Notes: generated by a model from the sequence alone, not told the origin. A stretch of 64,000 nucleotides of DNA from Flavobacterium piscisymbiosum (GCF_020905295.1 NZ_JAJJMM010000001.1:5952001-6016000), one strand, 5' to 3'; numbered from the stretch's first letter, positions 44,007 through 52,887 are shown. Numbers and translations are program-made.

Positions 44007-45167
44007 CTATTTTTTAAATGGTACGTTGGTTAGTTGCCGGCCATTGTTCCAGATAGCAAACCTGCCTTCAGAATCAACCTTAATTTGCATTGTTTCTATC
44101 TTTCCAAAGAAGTTGACATTACCTCCCATATCTACGAACCAACCTGTCTTTTTAGTACCATCAGGATAAGTGAAGATTCGCATAACGCGGCCAACAATTT
44201 GATAATACAAGGAAAGCGACATTGTAGAACGGGCCATAAGAACCGCTTCAAGTCCTGGATAATCAAATCCCGTTGTTAGAACTCCAACATTTATAAGGCA
44301 CTTTATAATGCCTTTTTTAAACTGACTTAAGATTCGCTCCCTTTCTTCTGTTTTTGTTTCTCCAGTTAGAATTTCGGATCCTGGTATGCGCTTTTGAACT
44401 GCTTTAGCTTCTTCAATTAAGGAGCAGAAGATCAATATATTTTTTCTTTTACTCAGAATCGTTAGAGCTGTTCTGACAATTCGTGAAGGCATGTCGATGG
44501 ACTTGTAATATCTTCTTAAGGATGTTTGCGTAAAATCGGTTCCAGAACTATTAACTTCTAATTTGCTTCGGTCAATAACATCAAAATTGTAGTATTCCAA
44601 TTGCGCCAAGAACCCGGCATTAAACAGTACATCATTTTGAACATAGTAAAGAACTTTGTCAAATATTGCCGGTGTACTTCTAGTTAAGAAGGTAAGTTGC
44701 GGACCGGTAGAAGCTTGATCTAATCGATAAGGAGTTGCTGTTAATCCCAACACCTTAGCATTGGGAAACGCTCTTATAAATTCAATATACATTCCGGCAT
44801 CAGAATTAACAAGGTGACATTCGTCAATAAGAATGTTTTTTAATCCTTTAAAAAGATGCTTTTTGTTAATGATACTCCCGATCGTGCAAAAAGTAACTTT
44901 ATCAATTCTTTTTTCACCTGCAGAGGCACTATAAATGGATGCCTTACCGTAATTGGAAAACTTTTCATAGTTCTGTTCTAAAATCTCTTTTGAAGGCTGG
45001 AGAACAACAGTTTTGCCCTCCAGCGGTTCCAAAATTTTAGCAATTACAACTGATTTTCCAGATCCTGTCGGAAGTATTACCAAAGCATTTCCTTTAGTAT
45101 TATCTTTGAGAAAGTCAACACTTAAATTTATGGAGTCACTTTGATAAGGTCGTAATTGAAAAGCCAT
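44007..45167 (-). CDS. Superfamily 2 DNA helicase
   Basis: 386 residues. Q-motif region LRPYQSDSINLS, Walker A LPTGSGKSVV, DECH box (LIDECHLVNSD), motif III LGLTATPYRL, and C-terminal LTTGFDYPGLEAVLMARST with QIVGRVMR. These are the SSL2/RAD25-type helicases of phages. It follows the initiator gene and precedes the 45170 protein with 2 bases between. Confidence 0.92.
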   Translation of the reverse strand: MAFQLRPYQSDSINLSVDFLKDNTKGNALVILPTGSGKSVVIAKILEPLEGKTVVLQPSKEILEQNYEKFSNYGKASIYSASAGEKRIDKVTFCTIGSIINKKHLFKGLKNILIDECHLVNSDAGMYIEFIRAFPNAKVLGLTATPYRLDQASTGPQLTFLTRSTPAIFDKVLYYVQNDVLFNAGFLAQLEYYNFDVIDRSKLEVNSSGTDFTQTSLRRYYKSIDMPSRIVRTALTILSKRKNILIFCSLIEEAKAVQKRIPGSEILTGETKTEERERILSQFKKGIIKCLINVGVLTTGFDYPGLEAVLMARSTMSLSLYYQIVGRVMRIFTYPDGTKKTGWFVDMGGNVNFFGKIETMQIKVDSEGRFAIWNNGRQLTNVPFKK

Positions 45168-45169
45168 AA

Positions 45170-45757
45170 TTAAAGTTTGGCATTTTCAAATGCAGCATGT
45201 TCTTCCTCAAAAGACATGTTAACTTGATTAGGATCTTCTTGCGGCGCTGTCTTACCATTCATATATTGCTCCACCTCATCAAGAGCATTTTCTACTCTTT
45301 CTTTCAAGTCGCTGATATATAAATAAGCACTTGAGTATTTAACTTTTGGTGCATCGAATTTTATTATTCCGTTAGTTACCTCTTTCCATCCGGAAAGGAC
45401 AACGGACTTGTTTTCTTCTACACCTGAAATCTTAAATCCGGTAACATGGTATTTCTCAGTTTCAATCTCAGCTTCTAATTCTCCCAGTGGAGTAACATTC
45501 GTATTTCCTGTGTAAGCATCATCCAGATGAGCAAAAAAAACATCGAGCTGATCAAATCTTATTTGCAGATCATCGTGAACAATGTGCGCTCCATTTCGGC
45601 TTAGTGTATCGCCTTTAGTAGGTCCTTTTAGCAGCTGGTAAGAATAAGTGCAGAGTGCGTCTTTTATCGAAGCACCTTTTATTTCAACTTCTTTTTCTGA
45701 AATCTTCTCTAAAGCTTGAACAAATTTATCTGAATTGATAGTTATCGTCTTAGTCAT
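45170..45757 (-). CDS. Early protein, possible single-stranded DNA-binding role
   Basis: 195 residues. Beta-rich body (DTLSRNGAHIVHDDLQIRFD; YHVTGFKISGVEENKSVVLS) and an acidic C-terminal tail (MSFEEEHAAFENAKL) as in SSB-like proteins. It lies between helicase and recombination genes. The role is inferred from layout and acidic tail only. Confidence 0.55.
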   Translation of the reverse strand: MTKTITINSDKFVQALEKISEKEVEIKGASIKDALCTYSYQLLKGPTKGDTLSRNGAHIVHDDLQIRFDQLDVFFAHLDDAYTGNTNVTPLGELEAEIETEKYHVTGFKISGVEENKSVVLSGWKEVTNGIIKFDAPKVKYSSAYLYISDLKERVENALDEVEQYMNGKTAPQEDPNQVNMSFEEEHAAFENAKL

Positions 45758-45817
45758 GAGTTATTATTTATTGGTTAATTTTTAAGTAATATTCTTTGTA
45801 TTTCCCTTCCTGCTGAT

Positions 45818-46258
45818 TCATAAAAATTGCTCGTTATTTTTAATCTGAATTTCTATTTCTCTGATAATAGCTAAGTCTTTAGGTTCTGGAAGATATATAC
45901 CAGCCTCTTTGCTTGAATAGTCTCTAAATCGATCAATTGCTAACGTTAGTTCATCTTTAGTGATGTTCGCCAAGCTTTTGTACTCAACTCGTATTTCGCC
46001 AGTTTTATGGTTAATAAAATCATATTTAAAAATGGCAGGATTAACAAGCTTTTTGAAATACTCAAGTTTTATGTATTCAAGTTGTTCGCCGTATTCTAAT
46101 GCGAACCAGGACATAATAAGATGAGCATACTTTAATTGAGGATATGTCTTTGGAACTTTCTTTGCTGATAGTTCAAATACTTTATTATGCTTTACAAAAT
46201 ATTTGAACTTTTCAATAGCTCTCTGGACATCGATCGGTTTTTCTGGATTGTAAAGCAT
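45818..46258 (-). CDS. NinB-like recombination protein (uncertain)
   Basis: 146 residues. KTYPQLKYAHLIMSWFALEY and the later LANITKDELTLAIDRFRDYS with IYLPEP recall phage NinB-type proteins, which bind single-stranded DNA in recombination. Location beside RecT agrees. Similarity is weak to the eye. Confidence 0.5.
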   Translation of the reverse strand: MLYNPEKPIDVQRAIEKFKYFVKHNKVFELSAKKVPKTYPQLKYAHLIMSWFALEYGEQLEYIKLEYFKKLVNPAIFKYDFINHKTGEIRVEYKSLANITKDELTLAIDRFRDYSSKEAGIYLPEPKDLAIIREIEIQIKNNEQFL

Positions 46259-46263
46259 AATTT

Positions 46264-47004
46264 TTAAAAGGGTGTTAGGTTGAAATCAATTATTAAATCC
46301 TTTTCGGCCACTGTCACATTCTTGCCAGTCAGATCTGAAACTTCTCTTTGAAATTGTTTAGCATTTGAATTGCTATCTGATAAGTGAATCAGAACAATAT
46401 TGTTGACTTTTGAAAGATCATTTGCCGCCAACATTTCTTTGCAGTTTTCTAAGGAGAAGTGAGATCTCAGAATCCTATTTCTTAGAAATTCCTTTCCACT
46501 ATCTGAACCAAACTTTCTATCGATAATTTCTTTAGAGAAATTAGCCTCAATTATGATGTTGTTCAAACCTTTGAAAGTGTACTCGCAATAGTTGGTATCG
46601 GTTAAGAAAAGCACTTTGCCGCATTCCGGATGTTCTATCAAAAAACCTAAAGGTTCAACTGCATCATGTTTGACATCAAACGCCATTACTTTAAAGCTTC
46701 CGATCTTCACAATCTCTTTTGATGCAATTGTCAGTGATCTGTGAAAGTTATCTGGATTTAGGAACTGAGTAGTTTTGGCACCGGTATAAGTTGTAATGCC
46801 TAAACCCATGACCTCATCAAATGATTTAGCGTGGTCCTGGTGTTCATGCGAAACAAGACAGCCTACGACTTTACTAAAATCAAAATTCAATGCTTTTTTG
46901 ATGTCCATAATATTGACACCACATTCTATAAGCAACGCTTCATTCTCTGATTCGAGAATGTAAGCGTTGCCAATACTACCTGTTGAAATTACTTTTAACT
47001 TCAT
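46264..47004 (-). CDS. Metallo-beta-lactamase-fold nuclease (YycJ/WalJ type)
   Basis: 246 residues. SHEHQDHAKS is the HxHxDH metal motif; D in LFLTDTNYCEY and H in IVLIHLSDSN complete the di-metal site. Proteins of this size and pattern are 5' exonucleases related to WalJ. Next to recT (2 bases), it probably supplies the single strands RecT anneals, replacing RecE. Confidence 0.85.
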   Translation of the reverse strand: MKLKVISTGSIGNAYILESENEALLIECGVNIMDIKKALNFDFSKVVGCLVSHEHQDHAKSFDEVMGLGITTYTGAKTTQFLNPDNFHRSLTIASKEIVKIGSFKVMAFDVKHDAVEPLGFLIEHPECGKVLFLTDTNYCEYTFKGLNNIIIEANFSKEIIDRKFGSDSGKEFLRNRILRSHFSLENCKEMLAANDLSKVNNIVLIHLSDSNSNAKQFQREVSDLTGKNVTVAEKDLIIDFNLTPF

Positions 47005-47006
47005 AA

Positions 47007-48077
47007 TTAAAAGCCTGGTCCATCACCTTGTGATTGATCTATATCTAAGGTTTGCTGAGTTGCGTTTTCAGGTTCCGGATCTTGATTAGCTTTTTGATCT
47101 ATTACTGTTGTTCCGGCAACTTCCAAAAGTTTATCATCGACCATTTCAGCATCTTCAAAATCTAATGGTTCTTTGTTTGCGTTGGCATCAATTTGATTTT
47201 GAATGATTGAATCATTCATTTCATTTTCCTTTTGAAGAATAGCCAAATAATTATCATCAATTTTCTTGCTGTCGATAGTGATCGCGTTATAAGCATTTCG
47301 GGAAATTGTTTTAATGGCCATTTCTTCAAACCATCCTTCTATTATTTCGGTTCCAACTTTCTTTTTATTTTCCCAAATATCCTTCTCTCCTCCCCAAAAT
47401 TCAGCCGAAGCATACTTTGGTTTTCTTTTTTCAATGTCCTTTAAAGAAAAGACCTTAATTTTATTCTTTTCAGGAGCATCTTTAAATTCGTGATACCAAA
47501 AACCTCCGACAACCTTACCACGATCAAAATCATTAGTGATCTCTAATGTGTACGATTCAACCGGATTATTCATATCTTTTTTAAACTGCTTAAACTTATC
47601 CGTCGAATAAACCAACTCATAAACTACGTCACTTGGAACTTCCAAACCATACTTTTTCGCTTTGATCTCCATACCTCGGTAACCGATGAGAAAACCCATA
47701 TCAAACTTATTGTTTGCTGTGTTTTTATATGGAACAATACTAATGTGGTTTGGTTGAGTAGGATCTAACTCAACGCTTGAATAAGCGATTACGTCAGTGG
47801 CAAGTTTAGCCATGTTTACATTTTCCCATGTAAAAGCTAATCCATCTCGATATCGTTCATCTTTCGCCAATCTCTTCTTTTCGTTATCTTTTAGCGTTTG
47901 ATCAACTTTAATAAAGTAGTTTTGGCAAAGTTTCTTTTGAAAAGGAGTTAAAGTAACTGCTCCGTTATTTGATGAAAACTCTTTCATTACAGCATTTGTG
48001 AATCTTTCACTTTGTGACGGTTGTGTAATTGCTAATTCCGTTTTTGCAGGTTCTGCAGCTTTTATATCTGTGCTCAT
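47007..48077 (-). CDS. recT: RecT-family single-strand annealing protein
   Basis: 356 residues. NHISIVPYKNTANNKFDMGF and LIGYRGMEIKAKKYG are the RecT core, followed by WYHEFKD and the MAIKTISRNAYN segment (MAIKT, as in RecT). The C-terminal 70 residues are acidic and flexible, ending near TLDIDQ, a common feature for partner binding. It anneals complementary strands during phage recombination. Confidence 0.93.
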   Translation of the reverse strand: MSTDIKAAEPAKTELAITQPSQSERFTNAVMKEFSSNNGAVTLTPFQKKLCQNYFIKVDQTLKDNEKKRLAKDERYRDGLAFTWENVNMAKLATDVIAYSSVELDPTQPNHISIVPYKNTANNKFDMGFLIGYRGMEIKAKKYGLEVPSDVVYELVYSTDKFKQFKKDMNNPVESYTLEITNDFDRGKVVGGFWYHEFKDAPEKNKIKVFSLKDIEKRKPKYASAEFWGGEKDIWENKKKVGTEIIEGWFEEMAIKTISRNAYNAITIDSKKIDDNYLAILQKENEMNDSIIQNQIDANANKEPLDFEDAEMVDDKLLEVAGTTVIDQKANQDPEPENATQQTLDIDQSQGDGPGF

Positions 48078-48082
48078 TTTAA

Positions 48083-48292
48083 TTATATTTCGATTGTTAA
48101 TTGATTACTTTGAAGTTTTGGACACCTTACGATTTTCAAATCGAAAGCCTGTTCTTGAATTTCTTTTTTGGTGTTTTGATTATGTGGACAATTGGCCGTA
48201 CAATCAAAACTTCCAATTTTAACTCCGATGTTTTCTTTACAATTTTCTGTAAGGATTCCATCGGAGTCTCTTTTGACTCTGTAGTCAGTCAT
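48083..48292 (-). CDS. Small cysteine-containing early protein
   Basis: 69 residues. C18, C30, C34 and C57 (NCKENIG, DCTANCPHNQ, VRCPKL) suggest a zinc site. It shares one base with the SbcC-like gene and precedes recT by 5 bases. Unknown. Confidence 0.6.
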   Translation of the reverse strand: MTDYRVKRDSDGILTENCKENIGVKIGSFDCTANCPHNQNTKKEIQEQAFDLKIVRCPKLQSNQLTIEI

Positions 48293-50298
48293 TACGCAAT
48301 TCTGATTTTGCTATCAGGCTCGCTAACTACCAATCTTATTAATTGGCTCTCCGTGTCCATTATAGAATGGATAGATTCAGCGCCATCAATGAAAACTGGA
48401 GCGGATACTTGATAGAATTTCGATAGAGTAGAAATAATGTCGATACCGGCATTTATTTTTGAAGCAGTATTTGCATCTGCAAAAGGAACACCGTTAACCA
48501 GGATTTCACAAGCAGGATTCTCGCCCCCGTTAACTTGATCCTCAAACATTTTGAATTTTACAATTCTGAATTTAGAATTGACATTTGCTTCAATTGCCGA
48601 CATCTTATCTTTTTCAAATCGTTCAATTAAGAATTGAGTTTTTTCAACTCCGGCGATCTCCTGAGCTAATCTTGTCTCTTCTGCTTTCAAAGCATCGATA
48701 CGAGCATTGATTGTGTTTAGTTGATCTTCGTTTCTTAAATTAGTTTTGATGCCATCAATATCAGAAACGATAGCTTTTCTGTCTTCTTTCAATTGCGCAT
48801 CGTCTACTTTTGGAACTTCTAGAATTGATTTTTCAACCGTTTCTAGCTGTAATTTTTTAGAACTGTAATCAGTATTAAAAGCTAACATTTCAGCGTAAAT
48901 CGTTTCAATATCAACTGGCGTTGCACTTGAAGATTTAGATGTTTCAGTTTCAATACTGCTTTCAATTGTTTTGATATCAGTATTCAAATTTGCTATTAAG
49001 GTTTCGCCGTTTGCAACTCTCACTTTTAAGTCTGCCAATTCTTTTTCAAGGTTTGCTTTTTGAGTTGCAAGCAAGCCGCCTTGACGGTTAATCTCTGCTA
49101 GTTTGTTTGATTTATCAGTCTTAAAATTGTTAGACATTTCAGTCTTTCTAGTTTCAATATCTGATTCCTCAAAAGCACGTTGGCAAGTTGGGCAGCAAAA
49201 AGAATTTTCTTCAAATGTCAACACCTTTCCATTTTCATTGGTCCATTCATTACGTTTGTTTTGAATGGTAACTTCCAAAGCTTTTAAGTCAGATTCTTTT
49301 GCTGTAACTAAACCTTTAACTGTTACCAAGCCATTTGAAGCGGTTTGCAACTCAGCCTTTTTATTTTGAAGATTTGTTTGTAAACCATCCAAAACAGAAG
49401 TATCCACTTTTACAGAATTATTAGCTTTCGTTCTAGTTTCAAATTCAATATTTGAAATATCAGATCTTAGACTTGATGCTGATCTTTGTGCCGTTTCATT
49501 CGCTTCTAAAATTCTTTCTAAACCTTTTGATTTATCTTGAATACTTTCATCAATTCTTGCAAGCTCCGATTCTTTAGCAGAAAGTAAATTTTTAAGATTT
49601 TGAAAATCGTACGCTTGTGGTTTTGTTTTTGAAACCTCATCAATTCGAGTTGGAATCAATTTCAGATCATCTTTTGATTTTTTAACGCTGGCTTTGATTT
49701 GCTTTAAATAATCTTCCATCGTTTTACCTTGAGTAAGATTTGCGATCAAGGCTTCATACTCCGGATTCCCAGCTGCGAGTTGTTCGTTTGTAAACTCACC
49801 GGCCATTTGTGTAATAATTGTTCTACGGTCCGGCCATTTCATAGAATTAAGCGCAAAAGGATTAGTGATCAGTTTGAAAACAGTTTCGTCCAGTATAGAA
49901 TAAACCTTCGCTTGAAATTCCTTTTGGTTCATTGGAACCTCATTATAATAGTAAAGAGTTTCATTTCCGGTATATTTTGCAATTTCTTCTCCCTGCTTTT
50001 TTACCCACTTTTCTTTGTATATTTTTTTAAGAGTAATATCGTCACCATCTACATTTAAAAAGCCTTCAACCTCATGATCTTGTCTATTAAGCGACGTATC
50101 AACAGTGTTTTTAATGCTGAACTCTTTTTTCTCTTCTGCATTTTTACCAAAAAGCAACCATAAAAAAGCATCATATATTGTAGATTTTCCGGTACCATTA
50201 GCGCCAAAAACATCAGTATTGTGTTGGAAGTTTACTTTTAACTTTACGATTCCTTTAAAGTTGGTAAGGATCAATCCTTTAATTTCAATTGTTTTCAT
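48292..50298 (-). CDS. SbcC/Rad50-like AAA ATPase
   Basis: 668 residues. Walker A FGANGTGKSTIYDAFLWLLF near the start, long coiled-coil arms, a zinc-hook-like CPTC in NSFCCPTCQRAFEE (about 372-385) and a C-terminal lobe with PVFIDGAES as Walker B (the D-loop part is short). SMC-type ATPases with hooks process DNA ends with a nuclease; no SbcD is present, so the MBL-fold nuclease at 46264 may be its partner. Confidence 0.88.
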   Translation of the reverse strand: MKTIEIKGLILTNFKGIVKLKVNFQHNTDVFGANGTGKSTIYDAFLWLLFGKNAEEKKEFSIKNTVDTSLNRQDHEVEGFLNVDGDDITLKKIYKEKWVKKQGEEIAKYTGNETLYYYNEVPMNQKEFQAKVYSILDETVFKLITNPFALNSMKWPDRRTIITQMAGEFTNEQLAAGNPEYEALIANLTQGKTMEDYLKQIKASVKKSKDDLKLIPTRIDEVSKTKPQAYDFQNLKNLLSAKESELARIDESIQDKSKGLERILEANETAQRSASSLRSDISNIEFETRTKANNSVKVDTSVLDGLQTNLQNKKAELQTASNGLVTVKGLVTAKESDLKALEVTIQNKRNEWTNENGKVLTFEENSFCCPTCQRAFEESDIETRKTEMSNNFKTDKSNKLAEINRQGGLLATQKANLEKELADLKVRVANGETLIANLNTDIKTIESSIETETSKSSSATPVDIETIYAEMLAFNTDYSSKKLQLETVEKSILEVPKVDDAQLKEDRKAIVSDIDGIKTNLRNEDQLNTINARIDALKAEETRLAQEIAGVEKTQFLIERFEKDKMSAIEANVNSKFRIVKFKMFEDQVNGGENPACEILVNGVPFADANTASKINAGIDIISTLSKFYQVSAPVFIDGAESIHSIMDTESQLIRLVVSEPDSKIRIA

Positions 50299-50322
50299 TT
50301 TTATTAGAATTAGATGATATTA

Positions 50323-50463
50323 TTATTTTTTAGAGTTCCTGATGTGTTTTACATCGTGCTTATAAGCTTTGATCACATTCTCATCAATTAAAGAAGGATC
50401 CTTCAAGTATTTTTTGTAGAAGTCAAAAAGCTCCTGTTCTCGTTTGGATTTGGTTAATGACAT
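50323..50463 (-). CDS. Small early protein
   Basis: 46 residues (MSLTKSKREQELFDFYKKYL...), basic and helical. It overlaps the preceding gene by 10 bases and lies 24 bases before the SbcC-like gene. Unknown. Confidence 0.5.
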   Translation of the reverse strand: MSLTKSKREQELFDFYKKYLKDPSLIDENVIKAYKHDVKHIRNSKK

Positions 50464-50675
50464 ATCGAAACTTTTTTAAATGATCTAATAGTTTCCTCTG
50501 TGCATAAGCGCTCAGTTCGTTGGATAACATGACCGCGAGTATTTCGCTTCTCCGGGATTGCCTTGCCTTTTTTATCAATTAGCACTAGAGTGTGCAAACC
50601 TGATTCACGAACAGTTTGTACTTTTAAAAACAATCCTACCGGAGTTTTAAAAGTTTGGTTTTTCTTGATTTCCAT
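50454..50675 (-). CDS. Small beta-rich early protein
   Basis: 73 residues from ATG 50675 (MEIKKNQTFKTPVGLFLKVQ); ATG 50684 is an alternative that overlaps the upstream stop. Strand-rich with basic residues; a nucleic-acid-binding role is possible, nothing more. Confidence 0.55.
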   Translation of the reverse strand: MEIKKNQTFKTPVGLFLKVQTVRESGLHTLVLIDKKGKAIPEKRNTRGHVIQRTERLCTEETIRSFKKVSICH

Positions 50676-50677
50676 AA

Positions 50678-50899
50678 CTAACATGTAAAAGGTGGATAAT
50701 CGTGATTTTGATGATCTTCAAACATTTCATCAAATTGAGGAACTTGAAACTTCCAGGCTAAAGCCAAAATATTTTCAGATTCTATAGGATCGGAGATAGC
50801 ATCATCAAATGCCTTTTTTAAGCATTCCCCTAAAAGAAATTTTGTTTTATCATTCGACAATGTGGTATTGCAGAATCTTTGTATTAGATTTGTATTCAT
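50678..50899 (-). CDS. Small early protein
   Basis: 73 residues from ATG 50899 (MNTNLIQRFCNTTLSNDKTK). An upstream in-frame GTG lies inside the hairpin at 50946-50974 and is rejected. Helical with acidic C-terminus. Unknown. Confidence 0.55.
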   Translation of the reverse strand: MNTNLIQRFCNTTLSNDKTKFLLGECLKKAFDDAISDPIESENILALAWKFQVPQFDEMFEDHQNHDYPPFTC

Positions 50900-50945
50900 A
50901 ATAATTTGTATTAAGGATTCGAGGTCCGTGATTGAATTATTTGCG

Positions 50946-50974
50946 AAAGCCACTCTGTCAAGTGGCTTTTTTTT
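50946..50974 (+). terminator. Hairpin with plus-strand U-tract
   Basis: GCCACT and AGTGGC stem followed by eight T on the plus strand. No plus-strand gene ends here, so it would stop antisense transcription; on the minus strand it is a hairpin without a T-run. Confidence 0.5.
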
Positions 50975-51203
50975 ATTTCTTTAAATGCTCAGGCTTTTTA
51001 ACCCGTTTACCACTTCCGATTAATTCTTTGTATTTATTAACTTTCTGTGATCTTGTTTCTTTAGGTTCTGGCTTAGGAGGCTTGCTCTCACTTGCTAGCC
51101 CCCCGGCCATTCCCAGGCTATTGAAAATTTCATTCGCCTTTTCTAAATGTCCCCGCAGACATTTGTATGTTTCCAGAGGTATTGTTATCGTTTTTAGTGC
51201 CAT
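50973..51203 (-). CDS. Small early protein, unknown
   Basis: 76 residues (MALKTITIPLETYKCLRGHL). Helical start, then Pro/Lys-rich linker (KPPKPEPKETRSQK) and basic end. Overlaps the small membrane gene upstream by 10 bases. Confidence 0.55.
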   Translation of the reverse strand: MALKTITIPLETYKCLRGHLEKANEIFNSLGMAGGLASESKPPKPEPKETRSQKVNKYKELIGSGKRVKKPEHLKK

Positions 51204-51310
51204 CTGTTTATCTTTTTAGAAATCCAATAAATGATGTTAATAAAGCCTAGAAGAACAATTAAGGCTGCGAAAAACAGAATAAAGTCCTCGATTGATACTA
51301 ACTTAGACAT
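51194..51310 (-). CDS. Small membrane protein
   Basis: 38 residues (MSKLVSIEDFILFFAALIVL...), one hydrophobic helix and a basic end. It overlaps neighbours by 8-10 bases on both sides, which supports coupled translation. Unknown. Confidence 0.5.
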   Translation of the reverse strand: MSKLVSIEDFILFFAALIVLLGFINIIYWISKKINRWH

Positions 51311-51527
51311 CGGTTAATTCTTCTTTTGGTTTGCCGATATGTTTTGAAATAATATCCAAAACAAAAGGCAAACTGAATTTTGTAGATTTTCGAACTGCAG
51401 CTCCATATACAGAATCACGTTCAATATTTAATGCGTTAGCAAGTTTCGCTCGTAATGGAATATCATTCCTGATGATATTATAAATCTCATCTTTAAGCTT
51501 TTTCTTTTTTTTGATAATTGTTGCCAT
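51303..51527 (-). CDS. Cro-like DNA-binding protein (probable)
   Basis: 74 residues. IPLRAKLANALNIERDSVYG reads as a helix-turn-helix and the basic start (KKKKKLKDE) fits a small DNA-binding protein. It is second in the early leftward operon, opposite the repressor gene, where a Cro-type regulator is expected. Role inferred. Confidence 0.6.
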   Translation of the reverse strand: MATIIKKKKKLKDEIYNIIRNDIPLRAKLANALNIERDSVYGAAVRKSTKFSLPFVLDIISKHIGKPKEELTDV

Positions 51528-51549
51528 ATTAAAATGATGTTATATTTTG

Positions 51550-51831
51550 TTAATCTCCAGAGTATCTACCTGCTCCGTAATAAGCTGCTGCTCCAGTGTT
51601 ATCTGCAACAAATTGACCTCTCCACGGATATGTTATTGTTTCAATCGTTTGCCAAAGTTTTTTAGCTTCCGCTTTTTTCTTTTGAAAGCTTCTAGTTGAA
51701 GGAATTTTATTGTATGCTTTTATCAGTACTTCTCTTTTTGCAAGTTTCCAAGCTTCAATTAAAGCTTGTGAAAATGTCATTTGGAACTTTCTAAATAATT
51801 CCCACGCTTTTTTAAATATTGATTTTCTCAT
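51550..51831 (-). CDS. First gene of the early leftward operon, unknown
   Basis: 93 residues. KKAWELFRKFQMTFSQALIE and AWKLAKREVL form a helical N-terminal half found in many Bacteroidota phage and plasmid proteins as I recall; the C-terminus has Gly and Tyr runs (GAAAYYGAGRYSGD). Preceded by a 200-base leader with a strong hairpin. Confidence 0.6.
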   Translation of the reverse strand: MRKSIFKKAWELFRKFQMTFSQALIEAWKLAKREVLIKAYNKIPSTRSFQKKKAEAKKLWQTIETITYPWRGQFVADNTGAAAYYGAGRYSGD

Positions 51832-51852
51832 GATATAGTATTTTGAAATTGC

Positions 51853-51891
51853 GCCGTTGTCGCTTCGATGCTACGACTTACTCGCAACGGC
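51853..51891 (-). other. GC-rich leader hairpin
   Basis: GCCGTTG and CAACGGC form a perfect 7-bp stem around a 25-base GC-rich loop, within the leader of the early leftward transcript and about 20 bases before its first gene. No T-run follows, so it is not a simple terminator. Confidence 0.45.
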
Positions 51892-51958
51892 TAACCTGTA
51901 TTCGATTTTTATTTTTCAGCTCATTCTCAAAAAGGTTTTCTTAAACCCACAGAGCTTT

Positions 51959-52021
51959 TTACTTACATTTTTTCGTATTCAGTATTTCAAAGAACTTTTT
52001 TAGTACATTTGCATTCGTCAT
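51959..52021 (-). CDS. Possible leader peptide
   Basis: 20-residue frame MTNANVLKKFFEILNTKKCK starting about 5 bases after the predicted transcript start. Too short to support by composition. Confidence 0.2.
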   Translation of the reverse strand: MTNANVLKKFFEILNTKKCK

Positions 52022-52031
52022 TTGTACAGAG

Positions 52032-52117
52032 CAAATATATATCTAATATTAGATATAAATAACTAAAATTAGATATTTTTAATCTAACAATATCTAATTT
52101 ATAATCATTCTAAATTA
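52032..52117. promoter_or_regulatory. Lysogeny switch region: early leftward promoter and operators
   Basis: The leftward -7 element TATATTTG (minus strand) is at 52032-52039. It is overlapped by the perfect 20-bp palindrome TATATCTAATATTAGATATA (52038-52057). Further half-sites TTAGATAT (52069), ATCTAA (52082) and ATATCTAA (52090) lie between. A 23-bp palindrome with one mismatch, core TTTATAATCATTCTAAA, is at 52095-52117, just before the repressor ATG. Confidence 0.75.
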
Positions 52118-52121
52118 TAAA

Positions 52122-52826
52122 ATGGATTCAATCGGAGAAAGATTAAGCTTAAAAATGAAAGAAAACGGATTAAACCCTAATAAAATAGCAGTATCAACGG
52201 GTATCCACCCAACGACAATAAAAAATTATCTTAACAATATTGGAAATCCTGATAGTCTAAAATTAGATAAAGTTGCAGAAGTATTAGATATCAATTTAAA
52301 ATGGGTTCTAACCGGTGAAGGTGAGGTTGAACGTAAAAAAGAGCTACTAAAAGATGAAGTCGTAAATCACGTGGCCGAAAATCTGATGTACGTTCCTTTA
52401 GTGAATCAGTACGCATATGGCGGCTATCTAAATGGTTTTAACGACCCAACATATATTGAAGAACTTCCGAAAATTCCTTTTTTAGTGGAAAAAGAACATA
52501 AAGGTGACTATATCTGCTTTGAAGTAAAAGGTGATAGTATGGATGACGGAACACATGAAAGTTATCTCGAGCGTGACATTCTATTATGCCGAAATGTTAG
52601 AAAAGATTTTTGGAAAAGTAAATTACACATAAACAAATGGGATTTTGTAATTGTACACAAAGACAACGGGATTTGTGTAAAGCGAATAATTAAGCATGAC
52701 GTTGAAAAAGGGATCATCACTTGTCATTCCCTTAACGATTACTACGAAGATTTTGACATGGACCTGAGAGATGTGACAAAGATTTTCAACATCGTAGACA
52801 TCCAAAGAAAAAGAAATAGAAGATAG
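52122..52826 (+). CDS. CI-type phage repressor with S24 peptidase domain
   Basis: 234 residues. The XRE helix-turn-helix is at about 17-45 (NPNKIAVSTGIHPTTIKNYL). The C-terminal LexA-like domain has the catalytic serine S139 in GDSMDDG and lysine K187 in GICVKRI. YAYGGY (97-102) is a plausible self-cleavage site. It would keep the lysogen silent and be cut upon RecA activation. The only gene facing right at the switch, divergent from the early operon. Confidence 0.93.
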   Translation: MDSIGERLSLKMKENGLNPNKIAVSTGIHPTTIKNYLNNIGNPDSLKLDKVAEVLDINLKWVLTGEGEVERKKELLKDEVVNHVAENLMYVPLVNQYAYGGYLNGFNDPTYIEELPKIPFLVEKEHKGDYICFEVKGDSMDDGTHESYLERDILLCRNVRKDFWKSKLHINKWDFVIVHKDNGICVKRIIKHDVEKGIITCHSLNDYYEDFDMDLRDVTKIFNIVDIQRKRNRR

Positions 52827-52887
52827 TTACGGATTTCCGTACAATATAAAACTCCGGAATAACTAAGTTCGACCAAAAATAACAACC

